DNA from: MED-G105 sp039814575
GTDB taxonomy: Bacteria > Pseudomonadota > Alphaproteobacteria > Caulobacterales > Parvularculaceae
Reading direction: 5' to 3'
DNA: 64,000 nucleotides
Assembly: GCA_039814575.1 (NCBI GenBank)
Contig: JBCCAY010000010.1
Coordinates: 67,913 to 131,912, forward strand
Shown here: in pieces, positions 54,527 through 63,675 of the stretch
Layout: the number at the start of each line of letters is the position of its first letter
How positions within the stretch are numbered: position 1 is the stretch's first letter
The notes under the pieces: generated by a model
The model's input: the letters and a program-made list of their open reading frames with translations, nothing else
Databases searched by the model: none
What the model was told of the DNA's origin: nothing
Position numbers and translations under genes: made by a program

Positions 54527-55034
54527 TGTCGTCGAACGCCCGTACGCGATGCGATTTCGCTAAAGAGAAAAAAGAGTTTCTATCGTTCACGACGCACATG
54601 CCGTTTAATCTCCGGCCGCGCCAATGGACGCCCAGATAAGAATAATTCGCAGCTACATTAGCTAACCCGCCGGCATGTGCAACCCGATTTTGCGACGTTA
54701 TGTAAATTAATTACTCTGCGCTTTAAGAGCCCGAATACGTTAGGCAAAAGTTTTTGTTGAGTAACTCATACTTTTGTATTCTGCAGGCCCGCAGTGCACA
54801 GATCTCTTATCGAGCTCAGGCGCTTGGCGTCAGATCATCCTCTAATTAACACATGGCTATCCTAAGAAGACAGGATACCGAGAGAGCGTGATTAGCACGC
54901 TGAGAGAAAAACGCTTAGCCAAAGACATTTTCCACAGCGTCAGAAGACCAAAAGCCCAAGCTAACAAAATGGAGTGGCGAATTTGGTTAGCTTGGTTATT
55001 TTTAGTCGCTGCTGTTAGCTAATCATGACACTTT
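54527..55034. other. AT-rich intergenic region with possible small RNA
   Basis: About 500 bases upstream of the sigma factor gene and before repeat copy 4. A hairpin with a T-rich tail at 54956-55006 faces the plus strand although no gene precedes it. A short TTAAGAGCCCGAA fragment near 54723 recalls the repeat edge. The promoter of module 2 lies at the left end. Confidence 0.4.
54956..55006 (+). ncRNA. Possible small RNA 3' hairpin
   Basis: CCAAGCTAAC (54956-54965) and GTTAGCTTGG (54986-54995) form a perfect 10-bp stem around a 20-base loop, followed by TTATTTTTAG. With no coding gene upstream on this strand, it may be the terminator of a small transcript starting somewhere in 54730-54900. 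No promoter or conserved RNA family was recognised. Confidence 0.25.
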
Positions 55035-55222
55035 CTAAGAGCCCGGTTCAAAACTCTGAAACTTGCGCAACACGAGAGGGTCAGACGTACGCTAGTCTTC
55101 CGACTATTCGGTTCCGGTTCTTATCTTTAAATTTTTAGAGCCCGAGACGCATGGGTTTCTTGCCAACTGACGTCTGTTTCGAGGGGGGGCAGCTTTGCAT
55201 GAATTTCCAATCGGGCTCTAAG
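55035..55222 (+). repeat. Palindromic interspersed repeat, copy 4
   Basis: 188 bp in the orientation of copy 1: opens CTAAGAGCCCGGTTCAAAAC and closes with the complement of CTTAGAGCCCGATTGGAAAT. It shares CCAACTGACGTCTGTTTCGA and the inner TTTTTAGAGCC block with copy 1. The stop codon TAG of the CocE/NonD hydrolase gene (55218-55220) lies in its right edge. Confidence 0.9.
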
Positions 55223-57098
55223 GCAGGATGGGGAGTTCGATCCGCGAAGGCATTGAACGGGAATGATAAACCCGGTTCGTCGCAACAACCGTTTCGCTTT
55301 CTGTAACGTTGTCGCCGCCAGTGTTCAAATTTCGTAGAAAACGCGGGAAGCTGCTGCTCGACACTTCAAGACGAAGCTTATGGCCGGGCAACAAAGCAAT
55401 GTGGGTTGAAGGGAGAGGTAGCTCCACTTCATAAACCTCGTTCGGCGTCATCATATCCGACTGATCTAAACCATTTCGCCATCGCATACGAATGATTGTC
55501 TCGCTGATGTTAAGCGCCGTGCCGTCGGGCAGAACATCGACCAACTTCGCAGTGAAATCTGTATCGACTGCTGAGGATCCAACGTGCAGCACGACCTTAG
55601 GAGGTCCCGCGATTCTTAGGGCCGACTCCAACGGTTCAGACGTGTAAACCAAAACATCGTTCCGCACCTCTACACTACGTTGGTCAAAAGGCCCACTGGC
55701 GTCGCCGCCGCCATCATAAGAAATTGCACCACCAATTGTCGGCGCGGGCGCCAGTGGATTATAAACGAACTCATCACGACGAGATCGCCTTGGCGCTGTC
55801 ATGCTCAACTTCCCGTCTCCGTAAAGAGAGTTAGCGCCCTCTTTGCTGTGAAGAAAGTAAGAGCGCGTCCGAATGTTCGCGGGCGGCCATTCGCGGTACG
55901 TACGCCATTGATTCGTCCCCATTTCGTATGCCTGCACCTTCGGCAGGTCATCCAATTCGCCTTTCCCCTTCAACCAATGATCAAACCATTGCCGCGTTAC
56001 TTGTTTGAACGGCAGGCGAGCGTCGCCCATATCTCTAGCGCCGACAATCAACGGGTTCTTAAATGCCGATTGATGAGCGCAGTGCACTCCAGGATGCATA
56101 ATGAGATGCTGATTATCACGGCTTATTTGAGTAGTGCTGCGCGATTTCATCAAATGATAACCCTGAACCGTGCCGTCTGAGTTACTGTCGTACCATGCTC
56201 CTATATGCAGCGTAGGCGTATTAAATTTGTCATCATCGGTAACATGGTCCCGCGTCGCCCATACTTCAGAAGCGGGATTGTTAAGCGCATAGTCAGACCA
56301 CAACTGAAAATATGAGGAACCTCGATCTACGCTCTCAAGGTCGAGAAGCGGCAAAACATCTACTTTTCGCGCGACTTTTCGCGCGACGTCTTCCTTAGAA
56401 GTGGACGAAGATGCAGAAGACTGGCTATCAACAATTGACTCAAGCCACCCAAAATTTTGCGCCAACTCTAACACACCATTCTCGTAGGCCGCGCCGCGAA
56501 TATACCGGTCCCCCACCCGACTTACACCGCCATGTCCCGATAAAACCGCCGCCCGGTGGGCAGGGTGCCGCATGGCGGCGGCGCTAATTTGCACTTGTCC
56601 CACTGCAGAACAACCCAACGTCCCAATACGCCCGCTCGACCAACTCTGCCGACTCAGCCATTCAATCGTATCATACGAATCGGTGCGGTCGCCGGAAGCG
56701 ACTTTATAGACGCCTTCTGACTCAAACAGGCCCCTAAAGTCTTGTATAGCAACAACATATCCAGCTTGCGTGAAGTCTCTTATTTGAGTTTCTTTTATAT
56801 CAGCGCCGATATTGCTCTTCCCATAAGGTGTCCGAATTAAAATGATCGGATTGTTACCCTTGTCCGGCAGAGGAAAATAAAGATCTGTCGCAAGACGAAC
56901 ACCGTCACGCATTGGTACGTAGACGTTACGTTTTACTTCATACGACTTATCGCTCTGATGAGATTGCGCCGACACAGGCGCAACGGCGCCAAAAATGAAA
57001 ACAAAGACGCCAAAAAGGATGCGCACACCAGTGCGCGCTATCAGCCTTGCCCTTGACGCTACACAACTTTTCGTTTCTGGAAGAGTTGGAAGGTACAT
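55218..57098 (-). CDS. CocE/NonD family hydrolase, exported
   Basis: 626 residues from the ATG at 57098 (AAGGTAAG upstream); a frame extending to 57173 overlaps the preceding gene and is less likely. Signal peptide with hydrophobic IRILFGVFVFIFGAVAPVSA-like region (about 25-44). Alpha/beta hydrolase core: RDGVRLATDLYFP, IILIRTPYGKSN, QDFRGLFESEG, and the nucleophile elbow TLGCSAVG (about S164). The C-terminal jelly-roll domain follows (LPDGTALNISETIIR, PGHKLRLEVSSSSFPRFLRN). The family covers X-Pro dipeptidyl peptidases, cocaine esterase and glutaryl-7-ACA acylase. It follows the dehydrogenase and racemase genes in one direction, so they may share a transcript. Confidence 0.87.
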   Translation of the reverse strand: MYLPTLPETKSCVASRARLIARTGVRILFGVFVFIFGAVAPVSAQSHQSDKSYEVKRNVYVPMRDGVRLATDLYFPLPDKGNNPIILIRTPYGKSNIGADIKETQIRDFTQAGYVVAIQDFRGLFESEGVYKVASGDRTDSYDTIEWLSRQSWSSGRIGTLGCSAVGQVQISAAAMRHPAHRAAVLSGHGGVSRVGDRYIRGAAYENGVLELAQNFGWLESIVDSQSSASSSTSKEDVARKVARKVDVLPLLDLESVDRGSSYFQLWSDYALNNPASEVWATRDHVTDDDKFNTPTLHIGAWYDSNSDGTVQGYHLMKSRSTTQISRDNQHLIMHPGVHCAHQSAFKNPLIVGARDMGDARLPFKQVTRQWFDHWLKGKGELDDLPKVQAYEMGTNQWRTYREWPPANIRTRSYFLHSKEGANSLYGDGKLSMTAPRRSRRDEFVYNPLAPAPTIGGAISYDGGGDASGPFDQRSVEVRNDVLVYTSEPLESALRIAGPPKVVLHVGSSAVDTDFTAKLVDVLPDGTALNISETIIRMRWRNGLDQSDMMTPNEVYEVELPLPSTHIALLPGHKLRLEVSSSSFPRFLRNLNTGGDNVTESETVVATNRVYHSRSMPSRIELPILP

Positions 57099-57153
57099 AT
57101 TCTTACCTTTGCAATGATTATTGTAGACGGACCTAGTTTTCACGCTTTTGCGC

Positions 57154-58110
57154 CTAAGCGCCGTCAAGATCACGAACCAAGTCCGCTACCGCGCACACAT
57201 TTCTCCAACGTTGTCGGCGTATAGCATCTAAATCTCTCCCATCCATCATCGCGCGACACCCCTCGACCAGCTTCTTCTTCAAAGCTGGGATATCCACATC
57301 ATCGCCAAACCAATCTTTTCCCGGACCGTCCTCACTGAAGCAAAGCTCGGCATACGCCTCCATTCCACCGGTCCAACCTATTTCCGTCCCCTCCATGGGC
57401 CCATTGAAGGGCCAACGAAGGGCCGGCCCTTTCGTAATCGCCATGTCTACTTGTTCAACAGTGGCCTCGCCCATCGCCACCATACGTAACGCTTCCCTAA
57501 AGATGACGTCCTGAAGGTGATTGACAATCAGGCTTGGGCGCTCCTTCATCACACGCAGAACCGTTTTGTCGGCATAGGTATAAAATTCTTCCAGCCAGTC
57601 TTCAGCGGCTTTTGAGGTACGACTCCCACCACAAACTTCAACAAGGGGTATCAGCCAAGGTGGATTGAAGGGATGCCCCATCGCAAATCGCTCTGGGTAT
57701 CTACAGTTCGCCTGCATATCCGTCATCAATAGGCCTGAAGTGGACGACGCCACAACAACCCCAGGCGAGCAATGCGCATCAATCTGTGCGAACAATTCTT
57801 GCTTGAGAGCCAAATTTTCAAGCGCGTTTTCTTGAATAAAGTCAACATCCTGAAGCGCATCTTCTAACTGGTCACAGACAAGGAATCCGTCCGGAGACGC
57901 CTTATCTTCTGAGTTTCGGACAGCTAGAGGCCATACGGCGTCGATTTTGTCTCGGACGCTCTCACGCGCTGCGGAGATAGGGTCCCAGCACCGGACTTCG
58001 AACCCGCAACGCAAGAAATGCACGGCCCAGCCCGAGCCAATCGTCCCTGCTCCAAGAACGGCAATACGGCGTACGTTCTTCGCTGACGTCTTCGCAACAA
58101 ACTCCATCAA
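57154..58110 (-). CDS. 3-hydroxyacyl-CoA dehydrogenase family protein (carnitine-dehydrogenase-like)
   Basis: 318 residues. The NAD-binding domain has IAVLGAGTIGSGWAVHF (16-32). The substrate domain has the HPFNPPWLIPLVEVCGG motif (catalytic His in GHPFNP), then RPSLIVNHLQDVIFREALRM. This size and the WxGPMEGTEIGWTGG-like C-terminal segment resemble L-carnitine 3-dehydrogenase and related hydroxyacid dehydrogenases rather than fatty-acid beta-oxidation enzymes. The physiological substrate is open. It lies seven bases downstream of the racemase-like gene. Confidence 0.85.
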   Translation of the reverse strand: MMEFVAKTSAKNVRRIAVLGAGTIGSGWAVHFLRCGFEVRCWDPISAARESVRDKIDAVWPLAVRNSEDKASPDGFLVCDQLEDALQDVDFIQENALENLALKQELFAQIDAHCSPGVVVASSTSGLLMTDMQANCRYPERFAMGHPFNPPWLIPLVEVCGGSRTSKAAEDWLEEFYTYADKTVLRVMKERPSLIVNHLQDVIFREALRMVAMGEATVEQVDMAITKGPALRWPFNGPMEGTEIGWTGGMEAYAELCFSEDGPGKDWFGDDVDIPALKKKLVEGCRAMMDGRDLDAIRRQRWRNVCAVADLVRDLDGA

Positions 58111-58117
58111 ATCCTCC

Positions 58118-58807
58118 CTAATAGTCAGGCGCCGTCGCCATCAACGAAGCGGCGAGCGTTAAAACATCATAAACCGGCAAGCCAGAAGCGCCGCGAATAT
58201 CGTCCGAGAACGGTAAAAAGCCAGGACACGCCGAAACAAGGACTGCGATGCGCGGCTGTTCTCTTCTAGCTTCAGCTAAACGATCCCCAACTCCATTTGG
58301 CAACGCCTGATAGTCCAGACCTCGCCCCTCCAGGAAGGATTGCGCAGCGGGTATCTCATCGCCGCCGATGATCACGACCCGACCTATCTCCTCCGCTTCA
58401 CATGCAGCATACAGGTATTCTTCACGGTAATTTCGCGCATAACTCGTCAGCAAAGCAACACGGGCGCCGGGCGGCGCAAGCTTAAAAGCAAGAGACAGTT
58501 GAGAGACAGCTGATAGCGCGATCGGAATAGCCGCTCTTTCGGCTACTTCAGATTGAAGAATAATTGAATAACTACAGTTTGAGATCGCCGCTCGACACCC
58601 CTGATCCGCTAGTCGCTCACATGCCGCAATAAAGGAATGACATGCCGCATGGCGAACCTCATCTGTGAACGAAGAAAAGTCTATGGCGGGAATTGTCTCA
58701 TATACGACTGGCGGCTCAAAGGTACTTGCGTTCCCCATTGTTCCACGCGTTGACAGAGCGCCCTCGCCAACCAGAACCACACCAAGCTTATTCCTATTTG
58801 ACGCCAA
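58118..58807 (-). CDS. Asp/Glu racemase superfamily protein
   Basis: 229 residues. The superfamily's pair of active-site cysteines appears in ISNCSYS (C78) and VSACPGF (C194), each in its usual context. The first gene of the three-gene set with the dehydrogenase and the CocE/NonD hydrolase. The superfamily includes aspartate, glutamate and hydantoin racemases and maleate isomerase; the sequence does not decide between them. A palindrome at 58888 lies about 80 bases upstream of the start. Confidence 0.75.
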   Translation of the reverse strand: MASNRNKLGVVLVGEGALSTRGTMGNASTFEPPVVYETIPAIDFSSFTDEVRHAACHSFIAACERLADQGCRAAISNCSYSIILQSEVAERAAIPIALSAVSQLSLAFKLAPPGARVALLTSYARNYREEYLYAACEAEEIGRVVIIGGDEIPAAQSFLEGRGLDYQALPNGVGDRLAEARREQPRIAVLVSACPGFLPFSDDIRGASGLPVYDVLTLAASLMATAPDY

Positions 58808-58887
58808 TTATTTACTTCCCCTTAGCCGGCCCGGACAACTTCACATGCGATACCGCCCAAGCGACGAAACCCTAAAACACATCGATA

Positions 58888-58901
58888 TGTTTGCGCAAAC
58901 A
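58888..58901. promoter_or_regulatory. Palindromic operator TGTTTGCGCAAACA
   Basis: A perfect 14-bp palindrome about 80 bases upstream of the racemase-like gene. A near-identical site occurs at 59266-59279. The factor that binds it is not in the window. Confidence 0.6.
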
Positions 58902-59263
58902 CAATAAGAAAGAAAAAGGGTCCAGTCAATCGAAGCCTCACGCCGGCGTATCGGCGCTGCACTGAGTGACCCTAGGGCGTATCACTGATAGCCGCCCCCG
59001 CCAATCGCACCAAACCGTCGTTTAAGAACATCGTTCGTCCCACGATTCCGCATCTATATCTGCATATTGCAGATTAATATTGCTCTTTGGACGGCGGGGG
59101 AGCGACGGCGCACGCGTTAAACATATACCACGCCACGCTGCGGCTCATCACGCGAGTCCATTTCTTCACTCTCAGTATACTCGCCCTACGATAGCCAATT
59201 AACGTAGATCGATTTAACCTAGCGGCATATTCTGACGTTGACACGGCACGCCCTTCAAGCCAA

Positions 59264-59281
59264 AATGTTTGCGAAAACATT
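59264..59281. promoter_or_regulatory. Palindromic operator, second site
   Basis: AATGTTTGCGAAAACATT: 7-bp perfect arms around GCGA. Its core TGTTTGCGAAAACA differs from the site at 58888 in one base. It lies about 330 bases upstream of the POT transporter start. Confidence 0.55.
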
Positions 59282-59608
59282 CATAGCGGGCTTCTACTGA
59301 AGTCCTGCATGCGCTTTACAGTAAACACAAACGACAAACAGCGCTGAACGCCAAACGCCAACAACGGCCTCCATCAAAACGTGACGCCAAAATTGAAGCG
59401 CAATGCTTGTACAGACAGGAATGTTACATTGGATAAGGAAGTCGACAGCGGTCGATCGAACGTAATTCGTCTCTATACGCTTTTTACTCTTGGAGCATCT
59501 AAGCAAGAGCAACAGAAGCAAGGAAAGAGATAGCCTTGTTGTCCTTAAAACAGGCTGATCGCATAGAATTCGACACTTACAACGTTGTAAAATATTGGAT
59601 TTTTTCGC

Positions 59609-61168
59609 ATGCGCGGTAACCACACTTCGCAAAACGGCTACGTCGTCAACGCTCCGGGGGGCACGCTGTTCGGCTATCCTAAAGGAATTTATCTTGTCGG
59701 CGGAACCGAGTTTTGGGACCGCTTTAGTTACTATGGCATGATGGGCCTAATGGTCCTCTTTCTGACCGATGCGACAGCCAGCGGCGGCTTTGCATGGAGT
59801 GAAACCTCCGCGCTACGCTTATATGGTATCTATACCGCCCTTATTTACATCACTCCCGTCTTCGGCGGATGGATCGCAAGCTCCTGGTTAGGCGAGCGGC
59901 GTGCAGTGGGATTGGGGGCGACATTGATCGTTCTAGGGCATTTCCTTTTGGGAGGGCCTGCTTATTTTCCTGCAATAATTGACTCTCTGTCCGGGTCTCC
60001 CGCCCATGACGCCCTAAAAGCCGCCCACATACCATTGGGAACATTGATACCGTCAAAGGACATGTGGGACGCCCTAGCACAGGCGGCCATCGCTGCTGGC
60101 GTTGAGGTTCATTGGGCCAACGCCGCTTATTTGTCGGTCAGCTTGAGCTTTTATACCGGTCTAGGCTTCATCATGGTGGGGACGGGCCTACTCAAACCCG
60201 CAATCTCCACAATTATCGGCGGTTTCTATCAGCCCAAAGACCCAAGAAAAGATCATGCGTACACAATTTTTCTTGTATGTATTTTCCTTGGCGGCTTTAT
60301 GGCCAATTTTATCGCCGGCACCCTGGGGGAGAAGTATGGCTGGCACTATGGCCTAGGCGCCGCCGGGGTCGGGATGTTCATCGGTCTCATAATCTACTTT
60401 GCCAAACAAGGCGCCTGGCTAGGCGATATTGGCGATAAACCGAAGAATAAGGTCAAAAGCAAAACTACTACCGCTCAGCGCCTCACAGCAGAAGAAAAAA
60501 ACCGCCTCGCCGTCATCGCTGTTACCGGAATAGCGGCCGTGGTTTATGCTGCAATTTTTTATCAGAAAGGCGGCGTGCTTCACCTCATTGCTAGGGAAAG
60601 CACCGATCGATTTGTACTAGGATTTGAGGTTCCAGCGACGTGGCTCCTAAGCATCAGTACTGGAGTTTTTATTTTACTGGCCCCTTTTTCAAATGGGTTT
60701 TGGACGTGGGCGGAAAAAAAAGGAGTAAACCTCGATTTACCCACAAAACTCGCAATTGGCCTTAGCCTTCTAACGATTGGGTACGCCTTCCAGATCTTCA
60801 GCGCAATTGATCGCGATCTCAGCTCCGACGGCGTCAGTTCAATATGGTGGTTTATACCGACCTATCTGTGTTTCGGGCTTGGCGACGTTTTCTTTTGGCC
60901 GGCCAGTTACGCAGCTGTCAGTCGTTTATCCCCGGAACGCATGACGTCTATATCATTTGGTGTGTATTACACCGTTTTCGGTATTGGCACATGGCTCTCA
61001 GCAGAAATTGGCGCGCTGTCATATGCGTATGAGCAAAAATTAGTATTTATCGGCTTAGCCGCGTTAGGTTTTGTGACGGCAGTTTGTCTTTTTTCAATTC
61101 GAAATATACTTAACCGGGCGAGCCAAGGAGAACCGATCTTTTTCCGCCGCGCCACCGTTGCACCTTAA
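59609..61168 (+). CDS. Proton-dependent oligopeptide transporter (POT family)
   Basis: 519 residues, 14 or so membrane segments. The N-terminal GTEFWDRFSYYGMMGLMVLFL is the family motif on TM1, in which the ExxERFxYYG pattern appears as EFWDRFSYYG. The segment FYTGLGFIMVGTGLLKPAIST is the second signature. A charged loop near 282-300 (KPKNKVKSKTTT) separates the halves. It imports di- and tripeptides with protons. Convergent with the S9 peptidase that could generate those peptides. Confidence 0.92.
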   Translation: MRGNHTSQNGYVVNAPGGTLFGYPKGIYLVGGTEFWDRFSYYGMMGLMVLFLTDATASGGFAWSETSALRLYGIYTALIYITPVFGGWIASSWLGERRAVGLGATLIVLGHFLLGGPAYFPAIIDSLSGSPAHDALKAAHIPLGTLIPSKDMWDALAQAAIAAGVEVHWANAAYLSVSLSFYTGLGFIMVGTGLLKPAISTIIGGFYQPKDPRKDHAYTIFLVCIFLGGFMANFIAGTLGEKYGWHYGLGAAGVGMFIGLIIYFAKQGAWLGDIGDKPKNKVKSKTTTAQRLTAEEKNRLAVIAVTGIAAVVYAAIFYQKGGVLHLIARESTDRFVLGFEVPATWLLSISTGVFILLAPFSNGFWTWAEKKGVNLDLPTKLAIGLSLLTIGYAFQIFSAIDRDLSSDGVSSIWWFIPTYLCFGLGDVFFWPASYAAVSRLSPERMTSISFGVYYTVFGIGTWLSAEIGALSYAYEQKLVFIGLAALGFVTAVCLFSIRNILNRASQGEPIFFRRATVAP

Positions 61169-61179
61169 AAACAAGCAGC

Positions 61180-61209
61180 ATCGGGCGCGATTCAATCGAA
61201 ACGCCCGAT
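61180..61209. terminator. Hairpin between convergent POT and S9 genes
   Basis: ATCGGGCG (61180-61187) pairs with CGCCCGAT (61202-61209); the loop itself contains CGATTCAATCG. It is placed 12 bases past the transporter stop and 16 before the S9 stop, suiting bidirectional termination. Confidence 0.6.
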
Positions 61210-61224
61210 ACCGCAGCCCCTTGT

Positions 61225-63303
61225 TTAAGGCCCGCCGTTGCGCCCTTCTAATTGGAAGGCTTTATCATTATAGCGGCTCAGCCATCCTAAGGCGTTGCCC
61301 TGTAAATGCATAAAGGTTGCCGCGTCATTCCCCCAGCCGTGGGACACGCCGTCCATTCGAAGCAACCGCGCATCGGCCTTACCAAGAAGCTTTATCGCCG
61401 AGTACAACTCAACTGTCTTCGACATGGGTGTTCGGAGGTCATCCTCACCAGTGATCAACAAAGTTGGTGTCGTTATTTGATCCGCATAGGTGATCACCGA
61501 ACCCTGCATCCAAGGCTCAGGATTTTCCCACATATTTTGAGGCATACGTGACATCGCATATCCGACGTCATCGGTCTCTAGCGCTACCGATAGAAGATTG
61601 ATCCCACCCGGTCGCTGTACAACTGCGGCCTGGAACATATCCGTTTGAGTGATCATCCAAGCCGTAACCCGCCCGCCTTGGCTAGAACCAGATATGAAGA
61701 ACCGTTGGTCATCGACATATGGATATTGTTTTATATGCTCAATCGCAGAGGTAATATCCGCCGTCAGCCTATCGCTCGTTAAACTCGGTTCTAGCTCAAA
61801 GCGAAAGGCAGTACCGAAACTTGCCCCCGCTTGTTCGGATCTATAATGAACAATAAGGACAATATAGCCGTTTGCGGCAAAGTTCTGCAGTTCATAACTA
61901 AATCCAACATGCGCATCAGGGCGAAGCAACACGGGATAGCGTTTTGCGGGGTCAAAATCCGGCGGTGTGATCATCCAGCCAACCAAGTCCCTTCCATCAA
62001 AAGTCGACTTGAAATTCAGCTTACGAACACCCCCTAGCTGAACATTCTGGAACGCTGCCCCGCGAGGGTCTACCAACACGTCGGCAGAATGAAGGTCTGA
62101 TAGACTTTTCATTTCTATTTGGGGAAAGGTCGACAACCCTGATCGTACGCCAACAATAGAGTCACCAACAATGTCTGACAGGCTCCAATAGTCTCCCACC
62201 GTGCTACAGTGGAGTTCTTCTGTACACCCAGCAACAGAAACGCCATAAAGGCAACCGTCGCCCCGCGTGGCCGCAGAGAACACAATCTCATCGTCAGACC
62301 GCCACCCCATATCAAAGAAGTACCCGATAGCGATACTATCAAGGTTGGTGAGCTGTCTTTGGACACCTTCATCACGGTCGATAATCCAGACCTCATTGGG
62401 GGTCTGAGTGTAAAGATCGTCGATACATCCTCCTAAAAGAGTGAGATACCGACCATTAGGCGACCCCTCCTGAAGTTCAAAGGAAGGAAAACCAGATGCG
62501 CATTGAGCCAGCTCTGTTACCTCGCCATTATCGAGGGATATTTCGAAGACTGATGAATACCACGCCCCAAGGTCATGATCTTCTCTTAAATCCCCATCAA
62601 AAAAGATGGATCGCCCATCAGGCGACCAAACAATACTGACAGGGTAGGCTAAGCCGCTATCAGACCACCCAAGCCGAACATCATTCCAACCGGAGAGCTG
62701 TTCAGTGCGGCCTGTTTTTATATCACCAATGTACAGATACCACGTCCCAGGCGGCACTAACTCAACCCCATCCCGCTGATGGTGCAGATCGGTCGTGTCA
62801 AAGGGGACGGGCAATGTTGCCGTCTTAGCAATATGCGGGGGAAGCGTATAGAGTTTCTCCAGCGGCGTTTCCACATAACGGCTGAAAGCTACTTTTTGCT
62901 GGTCCGGGGAGACAACAACGCCAACGGCATCACTCGGAAGGGCAAAGATCCTCTTTTTACGTTTCGTGCTGATATTATAGCGGACCAACCTACTCTCATT
63001 ATCTATGAACCAAAGCAGCCCATTAGGTGTCCAATTTAGCAGATCGCCGCCACCTAAATGGGTGCGACGGTCGTCACCCAGCGTTTGAACGAAAATATCA
63101 CCCCTGAACCGATATCCATCGCTCTCGTCCATTTTCGACTGTGTATAAGCAATCGATGTACCGTCTTTGGACAATAAAGCATCACCGACACCTTGAAACT
63201 CAGGGTACTTCTCAAGCGATAACAGCTCACCGGCCTTTGCCGCACTAGACCACAAAAGGCCTATCCCCAGCAGTAACACCGCCAACTTACTCGCTCCCGC
63301 CAT
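61225..63303 (-). CDS. S9 family peptidase, exported
   Basis: 692 residues with a signal peptide (about 1-24, cleavage near AAKAGE). The N-terminal beta-propeller carries WTPNG, SPDQQ and WSPDGRSIFF blades. The catalytic domain has the nucleophile in ISGSSQGGRV (about S541), the acid in GEDDLRTPM (about D622) and the histidine in DGVSHGWG (about H655). It should act on oligopeptides in the periplasm or envelope. No terminator separates its promoter from the IS remnant upstream, which ends about 90 bases before its start. Confidence 0.9.
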   Translation of the reverse strand: MAGASKLAVLLLGIGLLWSSAAKAGELLSLEKYPEFQGVGDALLSKDGTSIAYTQSKMDESDGYRFRGDIFVQTLGDDRRTHLGGGDLLNWTPNGLLWFIDNESRLVRYNISTKRKKRIFALPSDAVGVVVSPDQQKVAFSRYVETPLEKLYTLPPHIAKTATLPVPFDTTDLHHQRDGVELVPPGTWYLYIGDIKTGRTEQLSGWNDVRLGWSDSGLAYPVSIVWSPDGRSIFFDGDLREDHDLGAWYSSVFEISLDNGEVTELAQCASGFPSFELQEGSPNGRYLTLLGGCIDDLYTQTPNEVWIIDRDEGVQRQLTNLDSIAIGYFFDMGWRSDDEIVFSAATRGDGCLYGVSVAGCTEELHCSTVGDYWSLSDIVGDSIVGVRSGLSTFPQIEMKSLSDLHSADVLVDPRGAAFQNVQLGGVRKLNFKSTFDGRDLVGWMITPPDFDPAKRYPVLLRPDAHVGFSYELQNFAANGYIVLIVHYRSEQAGASFGTAFRFELEPSLTSDRLTADITSAIEHIKQYPYVDDQRFFISGSSQGGRVTAWMITQTDMFQAAVVQRPGGINLLSVALETDDVGYAMSRMPQNMWENPEPWMQGSVITYADQITTPTLLITGEDDLRTPMSKTVELYSAIKLLGKADARLLRMDGVSHGWGNDAATFMHLQGNALGWLSRYNDKAFQLEGRNGGP

Positions 63304-63393
63304 CGCCAGAACTCCAGTTCTATTTTGAAGTTTTACAATGTAGTCAAAGATTGCTTGATTTCGACCAAAGATTCCACCCTTCCGCCAATCCTG

Positions 63394-63675
63394 TTAAGGC
63401 TTTCTAAGCAAGCTGTTTTCCAGAATGGTTTCAACCAAGGCTTCCCTCAACTCGCTCATCTCAGAGCACAGCTCATTGACGTCGCCCGCATATGCCTGAT
63501 GCTCAGCGCCGATAGTTAGGCGACGTTTGTCCGCTTCCAGGAACCCCTTCGAGCAGGTGTAATTAAGGCTCTGTACGATGCATTACCGGCGACAAAGTTA
63601 GGCAATCGAATACTTACTCCAAAGACCGGATATAAAATTCCTGACCTTGCCTTCGCTCATGTACATCTTGCGCAT
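63394..63675 (-). pseudogene. Decayed IS3-family transposase orfA
   Basis: A 94-codon frame reading MRKMYMSEGKVRNFISGL, then YSIA*LCRR*CIVQSLNY and TCSKGFLEADKRRL, ending ELREALVETILENSLLRKP and a stop. The pattern is that of IS3-family OrfA proteins (..SIAELCRREGIAQSLYYSWSKEFLEAGKRRL.. from memory of the family), but with two in-frame stops (63626-63628 and 63611-63613 region) and many substitutions, so it is inactive. No orfB follows; the S9 peptidase promoter takes its place. Confidence 0.75.

Larger units (their letters stand above)
58808..59608. other. Large divergent intergenic region
   Basis: About 800 bases between the racemase-like and POT transporter genes. It contains two related palindromes (58888 and 59264). 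Open frames at 59074-59280 and 59294-59632 on the minus strand lack ribosome binding sites and read as low-quality protein, so they are not called. Composition is AT-richer than the window average. Confidence 0.5.

Noticed and set aside
59294..59632. 112-codon minus-strand frame in the large intergenic region
   Set aside because: Leu/Cys-rich run with no ribosome binding site; it overlaps the POT gene start and two other frames are equally open.
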